In this document: positions 7,085 to 16,246 of the stretch, piece after piece
How positions within the stretch are numbered: the first letter of the stretch is position 1
How the letters are laid out: each line of letters opens with the position of its first letter
Assembly (NCBI RefSeq): GCF_900107135.1
Contig: NZ_FNOV01000002.1
Coordinates: 372,001 to 436,000 of the forward strand
Direction of reading: 5' to 3'
Source: Hymenobacter psychrophilus
Lineage (GTDB): Bacteria > Bacteroidota > Bacteroidia > Cytophagales > Hymenobacteraceae
Length of the DNA: 64,000 bases
The notes under the pieces: model-generated
The model's database searches: none
Told to the model about the DNA's origin: nothing
The model's input: only the letters and a program-made list of their open reading frames with translations
Position numbers and translations under genes: made by a program

Positions 7085-8323
7085 ACGCGCTATCCGGTTT
7101 TGGTATTTTTCCAGGGTTCTCCAGATGCTGTACATCGCCACCTCACCGGCCCGGTCGGAGTAGCTGGTATTCAGGAGCAAAAGTCGGCCGACACCGGATT
7201 CAGGGTCGAAAAACATAAGTGCCACCACGCCGGGGTCGCCGCCGGTATGCCCAATATAGCCGGTGTAGCCGAAGCCCATAGTGATGCCCACATTATAGGA
7301 TTCGCTGTAGGGGTTGCGCTCGTTGCGGTCCTCGAAGTTGCCGGCCGCCAATTGAGGCCGAAATAGTTCGCGGTAGCTTGCCGGCCCTAGTATACTACCC
7401 TGCCCTTGGTAGCCACGAATCAGCTCGCGCAGGTACTTACCCAGGTCGGCAACTGATGCCCGGAAGCCCCCGTCGGGATACGTGGCGCACTCGTAGTAAG
7501 GCAGCGGTACGGCGGGCAGCAGGTAGAGCCGGGCGTGCCGGGAGGCGGCAACGTCGGCAAAGCGCCAGCCCGAGTCCCGCATGCGTAGTGGGCGGGTAAG
7601 GTAGCGGGCCGTGAAGTCGGGAAACGGCTGCTTGCTGACCAGTTCCACCACGTAAGCCGCCAGCGAAGCGCCCACATTGGAATACTCATACAGCTCGCCC
7701 GGACGGCGGGCCAGATATCCCTTCGGCTGGTACCACTTGCCCCCCGGCGTCAGCACACGCTGCAAAAATACGGGCAAGCTAACCGCCGAATCAGCGGGAA
7801 CAAACGTCTGCTCGCCCTCCAGGGCCAGCGGCAGGCCCGTTAGGTCCTGATTGGGCCGGAGGTAGTAGTTCTTGCTCAGGTAAAAGTCGTTGTCGCGGAT
7901 GCCGGACGTGTGGGTAGCCAGGTGCCGGAGCGTAATCGGGGCGTCGGGAAAGTGGGGGTTGACGACCGGGAAGGGCAGGTACTGGTTGATGGGGTCGTCG
8001 AGCCTGAGCAACCCTAATTCCTGCGCCTTGAGCAAGGCGAAGCCAATCAGTGTTTTGGACACCGACGCAATGGGCTGGACGGTATGGCTATCGTAGGGCC
8101 TGCGGGCCTGCACATCGGCAAAACCAAAACCGCGCTGGTAAAGAACCCCTCGGGCGTTCACGATGGCCACCCCAAACCCGTTGGTATGGCCCTGGCCGAG
8201 CACGGCCTGCAGTTCCGCCGTTAGCGAGTCGAGGGCTGCTTGGCGCCGGTTCGGCTGGGCGCTGGCCGGCAGAACAATGCCGAACACGAGGCAGAGCAGC
8301 AGGACCGCAAGGTTTTGGCGCAT
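7082..8323 (-). CDS. Exported serine hydrolase, beta-lactamase / class C-like family
   Basis: Protein of 413 residues in the beta-lactamase-related family (PF00144: esterases, D-aminopeptidases and class C-like enzymes). I start it at the ATG at 8323, which gives a clean signal peptide (MRQNLAVLLLCLVFGIVLPASAQ); the longer frame to 8365 adds nothing family-like. The catalytic SxxK motif is S87-V-S-K90, the YxN motif is in YEYSNVG (about residue 210), and the third motif is HTGG (GYIGHTGGDPG, near 375). Likely a periplasmic or surface esterase/peptidase; being a true beta-lactamase is unlikely from family membership alone. Divergently placed from the decayed fragment and followed by the monooxygenase gene. 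Confidence 0.85.
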   Translation of the reverse strand: MRQNLAVLLLCLVFGIVLPASAQPNRRQAALDSLTAELQAVLGQGHTNGFGVAIVNARGVLYQRGFGFADVQARRPYDSHTVQPIASVSKTLIGFALLKAQELGLLRLDDPINQYLPFPVVNPHFPDAPITLRHLATHTSGIRDNDFYLSKNYYLRPNQDLTGLPLALEGEQTFVPADSAVSLPVFLQRVLTPGGKWYQPKGYLARRPGELYEYSNVGASLAAYVVELVSKQPFPDFTARYLTRPLRMRDSGWRFADVAASRHARLYLLPAVPLPYYECATYPDGGFRASVADLGKYLRELIRGYQGQGSILGPASYRELFRPQLAAGNFEDRNERNPYSESYNVGITMGFGYTGYIGHTGGDPGVVALMFFDPESGVGRLLLLNTSYSDRAGEVAMYSIWRTLEKYQNRIAR

Positions 8324-8529
8324 AACATCAGAGGGGCAAGTAATAAGGAGCAGCGTAACCGGCAACTACCGGCAACTACCAGCAGCAAATAAAAGCCTCT
8401 TTGGCCACATGAGCTACTGCCCGATTGCCTGGGACTGGTTAGCAGCTTCTTACGGTTGCCGGATTTCTTACCTCAGGCAACTCCAAACCCGTTGCCTGAC
8501 GAGCGGACACACCTCGTTATTTACCCCTT

Positions 8530-8567
8530 AAAAAAAACAGCGCGCGAACCCGTTTTCGGATTCGCGC
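8530..8567 (-). terminator. Rho-independent terminator of YgiN-like gene
   Basis: On the minus strand, an 11-bp stem (one mismatch) with an AAAA loop is followed by eight T residues. It lies 44 bases past the stop codon of the gene at 8611-8910. Confidence 0.85.
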
Positions 8568-8610
8568 TACTTTACTACAGTGCCTTGTACATGGGCAGTA
8601 GCCCGAAACG

Positions 8611-8910
8611 TTACGCGCCTTTGGAGGCCAGAATGTCGAGCATCTCTACGGCCGGAGCCGAGGAAAACAGGTCGGGGGCCTGGGCAAAAAGGGCCTCAGC
8701 TACCTTACCGCCCAAGTGCTCTTTACGGCCGGACTCATCGGCAAACGTATCGAAGATGCCAAAGGTCGAAGGGCCCATCTGCACCCCGTACCAAGTGGCG
8801 GTACCGGGCTCCTGCTCTACCAGGGCGAGGCCACCGCGCAGAAAATCGGCTACTTCCTGCTCTTTACCGGGCTTGGCTTCGAGACGTACAAACAATCCTA
8901 CTTTTACCAT
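8611..8910 (-). CDS. Antibiotic biosynthesis monooxygenase (ABM / YgiN-like) family protein
   Basis: Protein of 99 residues starting MVKVGLFVRLEAKPGKEQEV at 8910. The longer frame to 8997 is not family-like. It shows the ABM dimeric alpha/beta-barrel pattern: a first strand VKVGLFVRLEAKPG, then a helix EQEVADFLRGGL, then EPGTATWYGVQMGPSTFGIFDTFAD, and a final ML-DILASKG strand. Members include quinol monooxygenase YgiN and small cofactor-free oxygenases or heme-degrading enzymes. The heme-binding Asn/Trp of IsdG is not evident, so a YgiN-type role in quinone or small-aromatic chemistry is more likely. Monocistronic, with its own terminator. Confidence 0.8.
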   Translation of the reverse strand: MVKVGLFVRLEAKPGKEQEVADFLRGGLALVEQEPGTATWYGVQMGPSTFGIFDTFADESGRKEHLGGKVAEALFAQAPDLFSSAPAVEMLDILASKGA

Positions 8911-9077
8911 GATTGTGGGGCTTAAAGGGTTGGCAAGTAGGACCGGCTCAACAGTAGAATGTTCACGGCAACACTTTACTAAGCCCTGGAACGTCATGCC
9001 TGGGCAAGCGGGCGCCAGACGAAGTATGACGTCTGCTTGCCCTGTAGCAGCGTATTCTGCCTGTTCTGGCTCCTCCC

Positions 9078-11705
9078 CTACAGCCCGTAAGTAACCTGCG
9101 CATAGTACAACCCGCCCACGCTGGGGCCGCCAAGATAGCTGACGTAATAGTGGTTGAGGACGTTGCTGGCGCCGAACTTAAGCCGCAGGTTGGGCGCGGG
9201 CAGGTGGTAGCTGAGCTGGGCATCGAGCGTGCCGTAGGCCGGCACGGTGCCGCTGACGAGGAAGGTTTCGGAAAAGTAGCTTGTCTGCCAGCGGTAGTTG
9301 AGGCCGAAGCCCAGGTGGCGATACACGTTTTCGTGGGCTAGGTTGAGGTTGTAGCTCCAGCGCGGCGTGTTGAAGCCGGCCTCCAGCCCGTCGGCGGCTT
9401 CGGTGCGGGCCAGGCGGGCGTAGGTGGTGCTGGCGCCGGCCAGCAGGCCACCGGGCACATCGTAGCGCAGGCCCAGCGAGCCGCCATAGTTATACACGCG
9501 GCTGCGCGAGTTGGTCCAGAGGCGGTAGCGGGCCTGGGTGGCGCGGGCATTGAGGGCGGTGGCCACGGCGTTGGGGCTGGCTCCGGCCGGCAGGGGCTGC
9601 CCATCGGGGGCCAGCGGCACGTAGGCTTCCACCTGGGCAATAAAGTCGCGGTAGGTATTGTAGTAGAAATCCACGTCGGCCAGCAGCCGGCCGCCGGGCA
9701 GCGCGGCCGCCTTGTAGCCTACCTCCCAGGAGCGCACGAACTCGGGCCTCAGGTAGGTGTAGGGAGTACGCGTGAGCAGGTTCTGGCTGGCGGCCACGGC
9801 TAGGCTCCGGCTGAGCCCGCCGGTATTCACGGCCTGAGTTACGGCCGCGTTAAAGGCCTCAATGGAGCTGCGCAGGTAGCTGTTCTCGAACACCCCGTCC
9901 GACATCACCCGCAGCCCCCCAATGCGCTTTACCTGCCCGCTGTTCACGTTGGAAAACCCCTCGAACAAGCTCGGGAAGCGGTAGCCGCTCTGGTAGCTGA
10001 GCCGAAAGTTGTGGCGGGCCGTGGGCGAGTACACGGCCGTTAGCCGGGGGTTGAACCGGGTGCTGAAATACCGGTTCTTGTCGGCCCGCAGCGTGGCCGT
10101 GAGGCGGAGCTTCTCGCCCGGCAGCAGCCGCGCCCCAACCTGCGCAAAACCGCCGGTTTTGCCGTAGGCCAGGGTGCTGAACTGGTCGCGGCCGGGGTTG
10201 GGGTTGATGAAATAGTTGCCATCAGGCTGCACAAAATAGGTGCGGTGGTCGGCCCCCACCAGCACATCGGCCCAGACCGGCAGCCCCTTACCCCCGCCCT
10301 GGCGCAGGGACGCGCCCAGGTTGGCCTGCACTTCGGCGTGCAGCAAATCGGCCCGCACCCGCAGGGCCGCGCCCTGGTCCCAGTTGTTGATGTCGGCCAG
10401 GGCGTTCAGGCGCTGCCGGAACGCCGAAGTACCGGGCTGCAGGCGGCCGGTATCGGCAAAAGCACGAGCGGCGGCGTGGGCCGCGGCCACCGGCTGGCCC
10501 TGCCCCACGGCCCGGTTCCACTCGGCGGTATAGTCGGCGTTCCAGGCGTTGTCGGGCTTGAAGCTGCGGTCGAGGTTTTCGGCGGCCGAGCGCAGGTTAT
10601 AGCTTTTGCCGGTGTTTTCCTGCGTGAAATAGGCCCGCGCCTGCACCACGGGCGTCGTCAGCTGCAGGGCATGTTGCTGCAGGCGGTAGTCGGCCAGCTG
10701 AAAGCGGTTGCTGCGCTGGTACACATTATCGAACCGGGCACCCCGGTAGGTGTAGGCCAGCTCGGTGCGGGTGTTCGGTTTGTAGTGCAGGGCCGCATCG
10801 TATTTCAGCGTCTGCAAATGGTAGTCCACCACGTCGCGCTCCAAATAGCCAGTACGGGCCACCTGGTAGCTTTTACCGCCCAGCGTCAGCGTGCTGCGGT
10901 TTGATGATTCGTTGCCGTAGCTGCTCACCGGGTCGCGGGCGGGATTCTCGGGTCCCAGCAGGCCGGTGCTGGCGTTGCCGTTGGGATTAAGCTCGGTCGG
11001 GTCGGTGGCCATCCAGTCGTAGCCCCGCAGGTAGGTGCCGTTCACCTTAAACGCCCACTTCGGCCCCAGCACCCGGGCGTAGCGCAGGCTGGTTTCGGCG
11101 TATGGCCGCGTGCCGGTATTAGCGTCGTTCACGTGGTTGACGCCCACTTTCTGCTGCAAACTCAGGCCCTCACTTAAAAACGGGTTGCGGGTGCTGAAAT
11201 TAGCCAGTCCGTTGAGCGCGTTGAGCCCGTAGAGCGCGGCAGCCGTACCCGGCACTATTTCCACACTTTTAATATCCAGGTCGCTCGGCCCAAGCACGTT
11301 GCCAATCGGCCCGCCAATGTGGGGAGCCTGGTTATCAATGCCATCGACGAGTTGGGCGAAGCGCACATTGGTCGTGTTGGCGAAGCCGCGGGCATTGAGC
11401 ACCTTAAACCCCAGGCTGGGCGTGAGCACCTGCACGCCCTTTACCTGCTCTAGGGCATCGAAAAACGAAGGCGCGGGCGACAGCCGCAGCGCCCGCGCAG
11501 TCAGCTTCTCCACCGTCACCGGCGACTGCAAAATGCTTTCCTCTACCTTGGAAGCCGCTACTACCACCTCGCCCAGCATCACCGGCCGCCGAGTAGTATC
11601 AGGTGGCGCAACCTGCTGCGCCAGCGCCGGGCTGGCCACTGTAGCGGCCGTGGCAGTTAGCCCAACCAGCGCCCGGCGGCAGGTTCCGCGTAAAGAATGC
11701 TTCAT
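9078..11705 (-). CDS. TonB-dependent outer membrane receptor
   Basis: Protein of 875 residues. It starts with a signal peptide (MKHSLRGTCRRALVGLTATAATVASPALAQ). A TonB-box-like region (GEVVVAASKVEES) and a plug domain follow, with FFDALEQVKGVQVLTPSLGF, VRFAQLVDGIDNQAP and the plug signature DIKSVEIVPGTAAALYGLNALNG (about 80-210). The rest is a 22-strand-type beta-barrel ending in an aromatic C-terminal strand (YYAQVTYGL). It lacks the N-terminal carboxypeptidase-regulatory-like domain of SusC-type receptors, so an iron/siderophore, metal or vitamin substrate is more likely than glycans. No partner SusD, Fur box or ABC transporter is adjacent, so the substrate is open. Confidence 0.9.
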   Translation of the reverse strand: MKHSLRGTCRRALVGLTATAATVASPALAQQVAPPDTTRRPVMLGEVVVAASKVEESILQSPVTVEKLTARALRLSPAPSFFDALEQVKGVQVLTPSLGFKVLNARGFANTTNVRFAQLVDGIDNQAPHIGGPIGNVLGPSDLDIKSVEIVPGTAAALYGLNALNGLANFSTRNPFLSEGLSLQQKVGVNHVNDANTGTRPYAETSLRYARVLGPKWAFKVNGTYLRGYDWMATDPTELNPNGNASTGLLGPENPARDPVSSYGNESSNRSTLTLGGKSYQVARTGYLERDVVDYHLQTLKYDAALHYKPNTRTELAYTYRGARFDNVYQRSNRFQLADYRLQQHALQLTTPVVQARAYFTQENTGKSYNLRSAAENLDRSFKPDNAWNADYTAEWNRAVGQGQPVAAAHAAARAFADTGRLQPGTSAFRQRLNALADINNWDQGAALRVRADLLHAEVQANLGASLRQGGGKGLPVWADVLVGADHRTYFVQPDGNYFINPNPGRDQFSTLAYGKTGGFAQVGARLLPGEKLRLTATLRADKNRYFSTRFNPRLTAVYSPTARHNFRLSYQSGYRFPSLFEGFSNVNSGQVKRIGGLRVMSDGVFENSYLRSSIEAFNAAVTQAVNTGGLSRSLAVAASQNLLTRTPYTYLRPEFVRSWEVGYKAAALPGGRLLADVDFYYNTYRDFIAQVEAYVPLAPDGQPLPAGASPNAVATALNARATQARYRLWTNSRSRVYNYGGSLGLRYDVPGGLLAGASTTYARLARTEAADGLEAGFNTPRWSYNLNLAHENVYRHLGFGLNYRWQTSYFSETFLVSGTVPAYGTLDAQLSYHLPAPNLRLKFGASNVLNHYYVSYLGGPSVGGLYYAQVTYGL

Positions 11706-11738
11706 GGGGCAACAGCACCGATTGGTGGCCGGGTGGGT

Positions 11739-12032
11739 TCAGACGAAGACACTCTCCTCAATGGCCATCGAAATGTCCACTTCCTCCAGCGGTGGCACCA
11801 GCGAAAAGCGCGACTCGTGGAAATTAGCCTCGGGGAAGCCCGGCGCTACGGCCGCGTTGTTGATTTGGTGCAGCGTAATGCCGAAGCCGTTGTGCGTATC
11901 GTACACGTCGCGCACAGTGTAAATGGGGCCGCGCTTCGGCGTCTGAATATTGGGATTCTGCACCAGCAGCATAGTAAAGTCGTCGTTGGTGCAGATAACT
12001 TCCTGGCCAGGATGGAAAAGGGGCGCTTTCAT
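11739..12032 (-). CDS. Small hypothetical protein (beta-rich, SH3/KOW-like)
   Basis: Protein of 97 residues, ATG at 12032 (MKAPLFHPGQEVICTNDDFT). The N-terminal 60 residues look like a small beta-barrel: a HPGQEVICTNDD turn, PKRGPIYTVRDVYDTHNGFGITLHQI, then an acidic tail (SLVPPLEEVDISMAIEESVF). The GQEVIC...GPIYTVRDV layout is reminiscent of SH3-like or KOW barrels, but I cannot name a family. No signal peptide. It follows the tRNA cluster on the same strand with a terminator in between and is 33 bases upstream of the TonB receptor start, so it may be cotranscribed with the receptor. Confidence 0.6.
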   Translation of the reverse strand: MKAPLFHPGQEVICTNDDFTMLLVQNPNIQTPKRGPIYTVRDVYDTHNGFGITLHQINNAAVAPGFPEANFHESRFSLVPPLEEVDISMAIEESVFV

Positions 12033-12108
12033 AAGGGCAAAGATAAGGGGCAGCCGGGCAGCAGTTGCTTTAGCCGCACTCTTGGCGAAGCAGCGAAGCC
12101 GGCCACAA

Positions 12109-12142
12109 AAAAACCACTTAGTACAGTCGCTAAGTGGTTTTT
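12109..12142 (-). terminator. Terminator of tRNA-Arg
   Basis: AAAAACCACTTA pairs with TAAGTGGTTTTT around a 10-base loop, just downstream of tRNA-Arg on the minus strand. It ends in a T run. Confidence 0.8.
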
Positions 12143-12149
12143 CTCGCTG

Positions 12150-12223
<74 letters not shown>

Positions 12224-12274
12224 AGGTTGGGTTAACAAAGTAAACCGCACTATTGAATAATAGGGCGCGTTCTA

Positions 12275-12315
12275 AAAAGCAAAAAGCCGCCCGCCCCAAA
12301 GGCGGGCTGACGGCT
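12275..12315 (-). terminator. Terminator of tRNA-Pro
   Basis: A stem of GCCCGCC around CCAAA with its complement, extended by AGCCG/CGGCT across a small bulge. On the minus strand TTTTTGCTTTTT follows. It separates tRNA-Pro from tRNA-Arg. Confidence 0.7.
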
Positions 12316-12323
12316 AAATGTTG

Positions 12324-12397
12324 TCGGGGTGGCAGGATTCGAACCTGCGGCCTCCTGCTCCCAAAGCAGGCGCGATACCGGGCTACGCTACACCCCG
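12324..12397 (-). tRNA. tRNA-Pro (anticodon TGG)
   Basis: A 74-base cloverleaf on the minus strand. The acceptor is CGGGGTG/CACCCCG, the anticodon arm is CCTGC-TTTGGGA-GCAGG (anticodon TGG), and the T-arm is GCAGGTTCGAATCCTGC. The 5' C1-G72 pair is typical of bacterial tRNA-Pro. Confidence 0.94.
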
Positions 12398-12403
12398 AAA
12401 AAT

Positions 12404-12481
12404 AATTAGTAATTGACAATTAGTAATGAATACCAATTGGAGAACCAATAATTATTCATTACTAATTGTCAATTACTAATT
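12404..12481. repeat. AT-rich perfect inverted repeat between tRNA-Pro and tRNA-Ser
   Basis: Perfect 29-bp arms (12404-12432 and 12453-12481) built from AATTAGTAATTGACAATT, around a 20-base centre. The repeat fills almost the whole tRNA spacer. A relative lies at 44651-44772. Confidence 0.85.
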
Positions 12482-12486
12482 CACAC

Positions 12487-12578
<92 letters not shown>

Positions 12579-12769
12579 TGAAGGGTTGTCCTTTCCGGTT
12601 GAAAGGTGTTGCAAATATACGAGCCGGATGGAGATTCAAACCCTGTTCCGAAAAATATCTTCCATCTTGCCACTGCATTTGGGGCTTGCAGGCCGCAAAT
12701 TGGCACTTTCTGACTGAGAAACGGCCCCACCCTTTTGGTTGGTTGTATTGTGAACATGAACCCGTTACC

Positions 12770-13771
12770 GTGTCGTTGAACTGGGCGTATCTGCCGGGCT
12801 GGCCGGAAACGGCAGCGGCGCTTATTTTTTTATTTTTTTACCTGGGCTACGCGCTCCGGACCCGCCGGCTGGCTGCTCCGCTGGGTCAGCACGGCGGCCG
12901 GCTGAGCTGGAAACTGGCCTTGCGCCTGCTCTATTGCGGCCTGCTGGGCGCCGCTTTGCTAGGTCCGGCCTACGGCCTCACCCAGCACCCGGTGCGCACG
13001 GCCGGCAAAGACGTGTGGCTGCTCGTGGATTTGTCGCGCTCGATGAACGCGCCCGACGTGGCCCCCTCGCGGCTGCAGAAGCTGAAGGCCGAACTGACCA
13101 CGCTGGTGCACCGCTTTCCGGCCGACCGGCTGGGACTGATTGTGTTTGCCGGCGAAGCCTACGTGCAATGCCCGCTTACGTATGACCAGGACGCGCTGCA
13201 ACTGTTCGTGAGCACGCTGCAAACCGGCCTCGTGCCGGCCGGCACCACCGATCTGGCACCTCCGCTCAAGCTCGTACTGGCGCGCCTGACCCCGGTTGCC
13301 GCGCCCGCCGGGCCGGCGGCGGCCGAGGTTCCGCCCCGCGCGACGGCCGTCGTGCTGGCCACCGACGGCGAGGATTTTGGCGAGAACCTGGAACCGACAG
13401 TGCGGGTGCTGGCCCGCTCCGGGGCCCGCGTATTTACGATGGGTGTGGGCACTACGGAGGGCAGCCGCATTCCGCTTCCTGATGGCCGGCCGGGCTACGT
13501 GCGCGACGCCCGGGGCCGCGACGCCGTAACGCGACTAGTGCCTACTCCACTGCGCCGCTTGGCCGAGCAGACCGGCGGCCAATACTTCGAGCTGACCGAC
13601 CAGCGCAACGAGTTTCCACTGCTGCTCACTGCCCTCAACCAGATAGAGGGCCAGACCCAGCAGGTACGCACCGTGGCCGTGGCCGACAACCGCTACCGCT
13701 ACCCGCTGGCGCTGGCGTTGCTGCTCATCGGGCTCGATATTCTGCTGACCGTGAAAGTTATCCGGCCATGA
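12770..13771 (+). CDS. VWA-domain membrane protein (BatA/BatB-like)
   Basis: Protein of about 333 residues. I use the GTG at 12770 (VSLNWAYLPGWPETAAALIF); the frame is open upstream to 12599 through non-protein-like sequence overlapping tRNA-Ser upstream signals. Two N-terminal membrane helices (about 14-30 and 48-66) are followed by a von Willebrand A domain with a complete MIDAS start, DLSRS at residues 87-91, then TDGED near 200. A C-terminal helix (YPLALALLLIGLDILLTV) re-enters the membrane. This order matches the BatA/BatB proteins of Bacteroidota Bat (aerotolerance) operons, which act in the envelope; their exact role is not settled. The stop overlaps the next ATG by four bases, so the two are cotranslated. 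Confidence 0.82.
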   Translation: MSLNWAYLPGWPETAAALIFLFFYLGYALRTRRLAAPLGQHGGRLSWKLALRLLYCGLLGAALLGPAYGLTQHPVRTAGKDVWLLVDLSRSMNAPDVAPSRLQKLKAELTTLVHRFPADRLGLIVFAGEAYVQCPLTYDQDALQLFVSTLQTGLVPAGTTDLAPPLKLVLARLTPVAAPAGPAAAEVPPRATAVVLATDGEDFGENLEPTVRVLARSGARVFTMGVGTTEGSRIPLPDGRPGYVRDARGRDAVTRLVPTPLRRLAEQTGGQYFELTDQRNEFPLLLTALNQIEGQTQQVRTVAVADNRYRYPLALALLLIGLDILLTVKVIRP

Positions 13772-14745
13772 AAATCCTGCTGACTACGCTGCTCCTGCTG
13801 TTCAACTTCTGGGACAGCCTCACCCGCATCCACGACCGCAACGCGGCCGTGCAGCGCGGAGCTGCCGCCTACGCCAACCGGCAGTACGCCGAGGCTGCCC
13901 TGGCCTACCGCGAGGCCGCCCTGGAGCTTGACGCCACCGACGACGCGCTGTGGCTGAACCTGGCCCACGCTACCCTGCGGGCCGGTCGGCCCGGCGAGGC
14001 CCGCACCTATTATGGGCACTTACTAACCAGCCCCAACCGGCAAATGCGGAGCGTGGCGCTGCAGCAGTTGGCCGCCCTGGCCGCCAGCCGGGGCGAGTAT
14101 GCACCTGCCGTAGCCCTGCTGCGGCAGGCGCTGCTGGCCGATGCTGGTAACGCGGGCGCCCGCTACAACTATGAGGTGCTGCGCCGCTTTTTAGCTGGCC
14201 GCACTACCCCGCCCCCGCCGCCCCCACCCGGCACCGATGGCAGCCCTAAAAAGCAGCCGGATGGCCCCCGCGAGCAACAACCGCAACCCAAAGCCGGTCC
14301 TGATGCTTCAGGCCAACGCCCCGACCCCACCCAGCCCAACGACCCGGGCAGCCCGCCCCAGGCTCGTCCCGACGCTGGCGGCCGATCCGACCCGACCCAG
14401 CCTTCTGCCGCGCCCGGCGGTGCGGCCAGCGGCGGTTTCCGGCCCGGCGCGGGGGCCGAGCGCAACGTGGCCCAAGGACGCGAGGCGGGTACGGTGCGCG
14501 GCCTCAGCAACGAAGAAAACGGCCCCGCCGCCCCCAACGGCAGCAGCGGCCGCGGCGGCACCGAAGCCGCCGCCCTCAACGAAGCCAACCAGCAAACCCA
14601 GCGCGCCCGCCTGCAACAAATGAACCTGAGCCCCGGCCAGGCCCGCCAGCTGCTCGAAGCCCTGCGCACCGCCGAGCAGCAGTACCTGCAGCAACTTCCC
14701 CGCAAAGCCACCGCCCCCCGCGACGAAACCAAACCGGCATGGTAG
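13768..14745 (+). CDS. Exported TPR protein (BatC-like)
   Basis: Protein of 325 residues with an N-terminal hydrophobic signal (MKILLTTLLLLFNFW). Two or three tetratricopeptide repeats follow at about 30-130 (GAAAYANRQYAEAALAYREA, LWLNLAHATLRAGRPGEA and GEYAPAVALLRQALLADAGN). After that comes a long Pro/Gly/Gln-rich linker (about 150-260) and a short helical C-terminus rich in Gln. It overlaps the VWA gene by ATGA, which matches the BatB-BatC order of Bat operons. BatA, BatD and BatE are not present here, so this is a reduced or split operon, or the missing genes lie elsewhere. Likely a periplasmic scaffold partner of the VWA protein. Confidence 0.75.
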   Translation: MKILLTTLLLLFNFWDSLTRIHDRNAAVQRGAAAYANRQYAEAALAYREAALELDATDDALWLNLAHATLRAGRPGEARTYYGHLLTSPNRQMRSVALQQLAALAASRGEYAPAVALLRQALLADAGNAGARYNYEVLRRFLAGRTTPPPPPPPGTDGSPKKQPDGPREQQPQPKAGPDASGQRPDPTQPNDPGSPPQARPDAGGRSDPTQPSAAPGGAASGGFRPGAGAERNVAQGREAGTVRGLSNEENGPAAPNGSSGRGGTEAAALNEANQQTQRARLQQMNLSPGQARQLLEALRTAEQQYLQQLPRKATAPRDETKPAW

Positions 14746-14790
14746 CGGGGAAGCAAGGTGATGGGTAAAGAGGTGAGGTGAGGATGGGAG

Positions 14791-14924
14791 ATTGTCATTC
14801 TGAGCATGTGGCGCATCAAGCCAGGGTGCACAGCCGTAGTCGAAGCATCTCGCGTGCCACAGTAACTCCTGACGACAGGGTTACCATTGCACGCGAGATG
14901 CTTCGCGCTACTCAGAATGACAAC
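14791..14924. repeat. Palindromic element, GAAGCATCTC family (variant)
   Basis: ATTGTCATTCTGAGC (14791-14805) and CGAAGCATCTCGCGTGC (14841-14857) reappear inverted at 14890-14924. Same layout as the elements at 29921, 38135 and 39843 but with a CGCG core in place of TACCGC. Lies between the TPR gene and the thiolase. Confidence 0.7.
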
Positions 14925-15017
14925 TGCCCCATCACCCCACCATCACCCCACACACCACCTCACTATTTCACCTTTCGTACCTTTAGGGTCTAACCTCAAC
15001 CCCACCCCACCTAACTT

Positions 15018-16199
15018 ATGCAAATCAAGGAAGTAGTAATCGTAGCCGCCGTACGCACGCCTATCGGTTCGTTTGGCGGCAGCCTGGCCTCGTTGTCGGC
15101 TGTAGAGTTGGGCGCTATTGCCATTAAGGGCGCTTTGGAAAAAGCCGGCGTCGATGGCAAAGAGGTGCAGCAGGTAATTATGGGCAACGTGATTTCGGCC
15201 AACCTGGGCCAGGCTCCGGCCCGCCAGGCCGCCAAGAAAGCCGGCCTGCCCGACACCGTGGAGTGCACAACCGTGAACAAAGTATGTGCCTCGGGCTCGA
15301 AAGCCATTATGTACGGCGCCCAGGCCATTATGCTGGGCCAGGCCGATGTAGTGATGGCAGGCGGCATGGAGAGCATGAGCAACGTGCCCTACTACCTCGA
15401 CAAAGCCCGTTTCGGGGCCAAGTACGGCAACGGCCAGATGATTGACGGCCTGATGAAGGACGGCCTTTGGGACCCCTACAACGACTACGCCATGGGCAAC
15501 GCCGCCGATGCCACCGCTGCCCACTACGGCATCACGCGCGAAGACCAGGACGCCTTTGCCCAGCAGAGCTACGAGCGTAGCGCCGCCGCTGCCAAAGCCG
15601 GCAAAAAGAAGGACGAAATCGTACCCGTTACCATCACGGTGCGCGGCAAGGAAACCGTTATTTCTGACGACGAGGAGTACCTGAAGGCTGATTTTGCTAA
15701 GTTTTCCAGCCTGCGGGCCGCCTTCACCAAGGAGGGCACCGTAACGGCCGCCAACGCCTCTACCCTCAACGACGGAGCCGCCGCCGTGCTGCTGATGAGC
15801 CGCGAGAAAGCCGACGAATTGGGCATCAAGCCGATAGCCATCATCCGGGGCTTCGCCGATGCCGAGCAGGCGCCCGAGTGGTTCACCACTACCCCGTCGC
15901 TGGCTATTCCGAAGGCATTGAAGAACGCCGGTTTGGAGGCTTCCGATGTGGATTTCTACGAAATTAACGAGGCTTTCTCGGTGGTTTCGCTGGCCAACAA
16001 CAAGCTGCTGAACCTGGAAGGCACCAAGGTGAACGTGTACGGCGGCGCCGTGTCGCTGGGCCACCCGCTGGGTGCTTCCGGCGCGCGCATCGTTACCACG
16101 CTGCTGAACGTGATGGAGAACGAGGGCGGCAAAATCGGCGTCACCGGCATCTGCAACGGTGGTGGCGGCGCCAGCAGCATTGTGCTGGAAAGAGTTTAA
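15018..16199 (+). CDS. Acetyl-CoA C-acetyltransferase (thiolase)
   Basis: Protein of 393 residues, the standard length for a type II (biosynthetic-type) thiolase. N-terminal MQIKEVVIVAAVRTPIGSFGG. The nucleophilic Cys lies in NKVCASGSKAIM (about residue 90), the His in NEAFSVVSL (about 320, NEAF motif) and GHPLGASGARI (about 350), and the acid-base Cys in GICNGGGGAS near the C-terminus. It condenses two acetyl-CoA to acetoacetyl-CoA or runs in reverse, with roles in fatty acid degradation, ketone-body or mevalonate entry. Monocistronic: followed by two terminator hairpins. A weak Bacteroidota -7 box (TACCTTTA) is at 14978-14985. Confidence 0.92.
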   Translation: MQIKEVVIVAAVRTPIGSFGGSLASLSAVELGAIAIKGALEKAGVDGKEVQQVIMGNVISANLGQAPARQAAKKAGLPDTVECTTVNKVCASGSKAIMYGAQAIMLGQADVVMAGGMESMSNVPYYLDKARFGAKYGNGQMIDGLMKDGLWDPYNDYAMGNAADATAAHYGITREDQDAFAQQSYERSAAAAKAGKKKDEIVPVTITVRGKETVISDDEEYLKADFAKFSSLRAAFTKEGTVTAANASTLNDGAAAVLLMSREKADELGIKPIAIIRGFADAEQAPEWFTTTPSLAIPKALKNAGLEASDVDFYEINEAFSVVSLANNKLLNLEGTKVNVYGGAVSLGHPLGASGARIVTTLLNVMENEGGKIGVTGICNGGGGASSIVLERV

Positions 16200-16209
16200 C
16201 AGCCGATTA

Positions 16210-16233
16210 GCCCGGATTCTCCGGGCACTTTTT
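16210..16233 (+). terminator. Rho-independent terminator of thiolase gene
   Basis: A 7-bp stem GCCCGGA/TCCGGGC with TTC loop followed by ACTTTTT, 11 bases after the stop codon. Confidence 0.85.
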
Positions 16234-16246
16234 GCGTTAAGTTTAG

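Noticed and set aside
7082..8323. Beta-lactamase resistance gene
   Set aside because: It has the shared SxxK/YxN/HxG fold motifs of a broad serine hydrolase family. Nothing points to penicillin hydrolysis.
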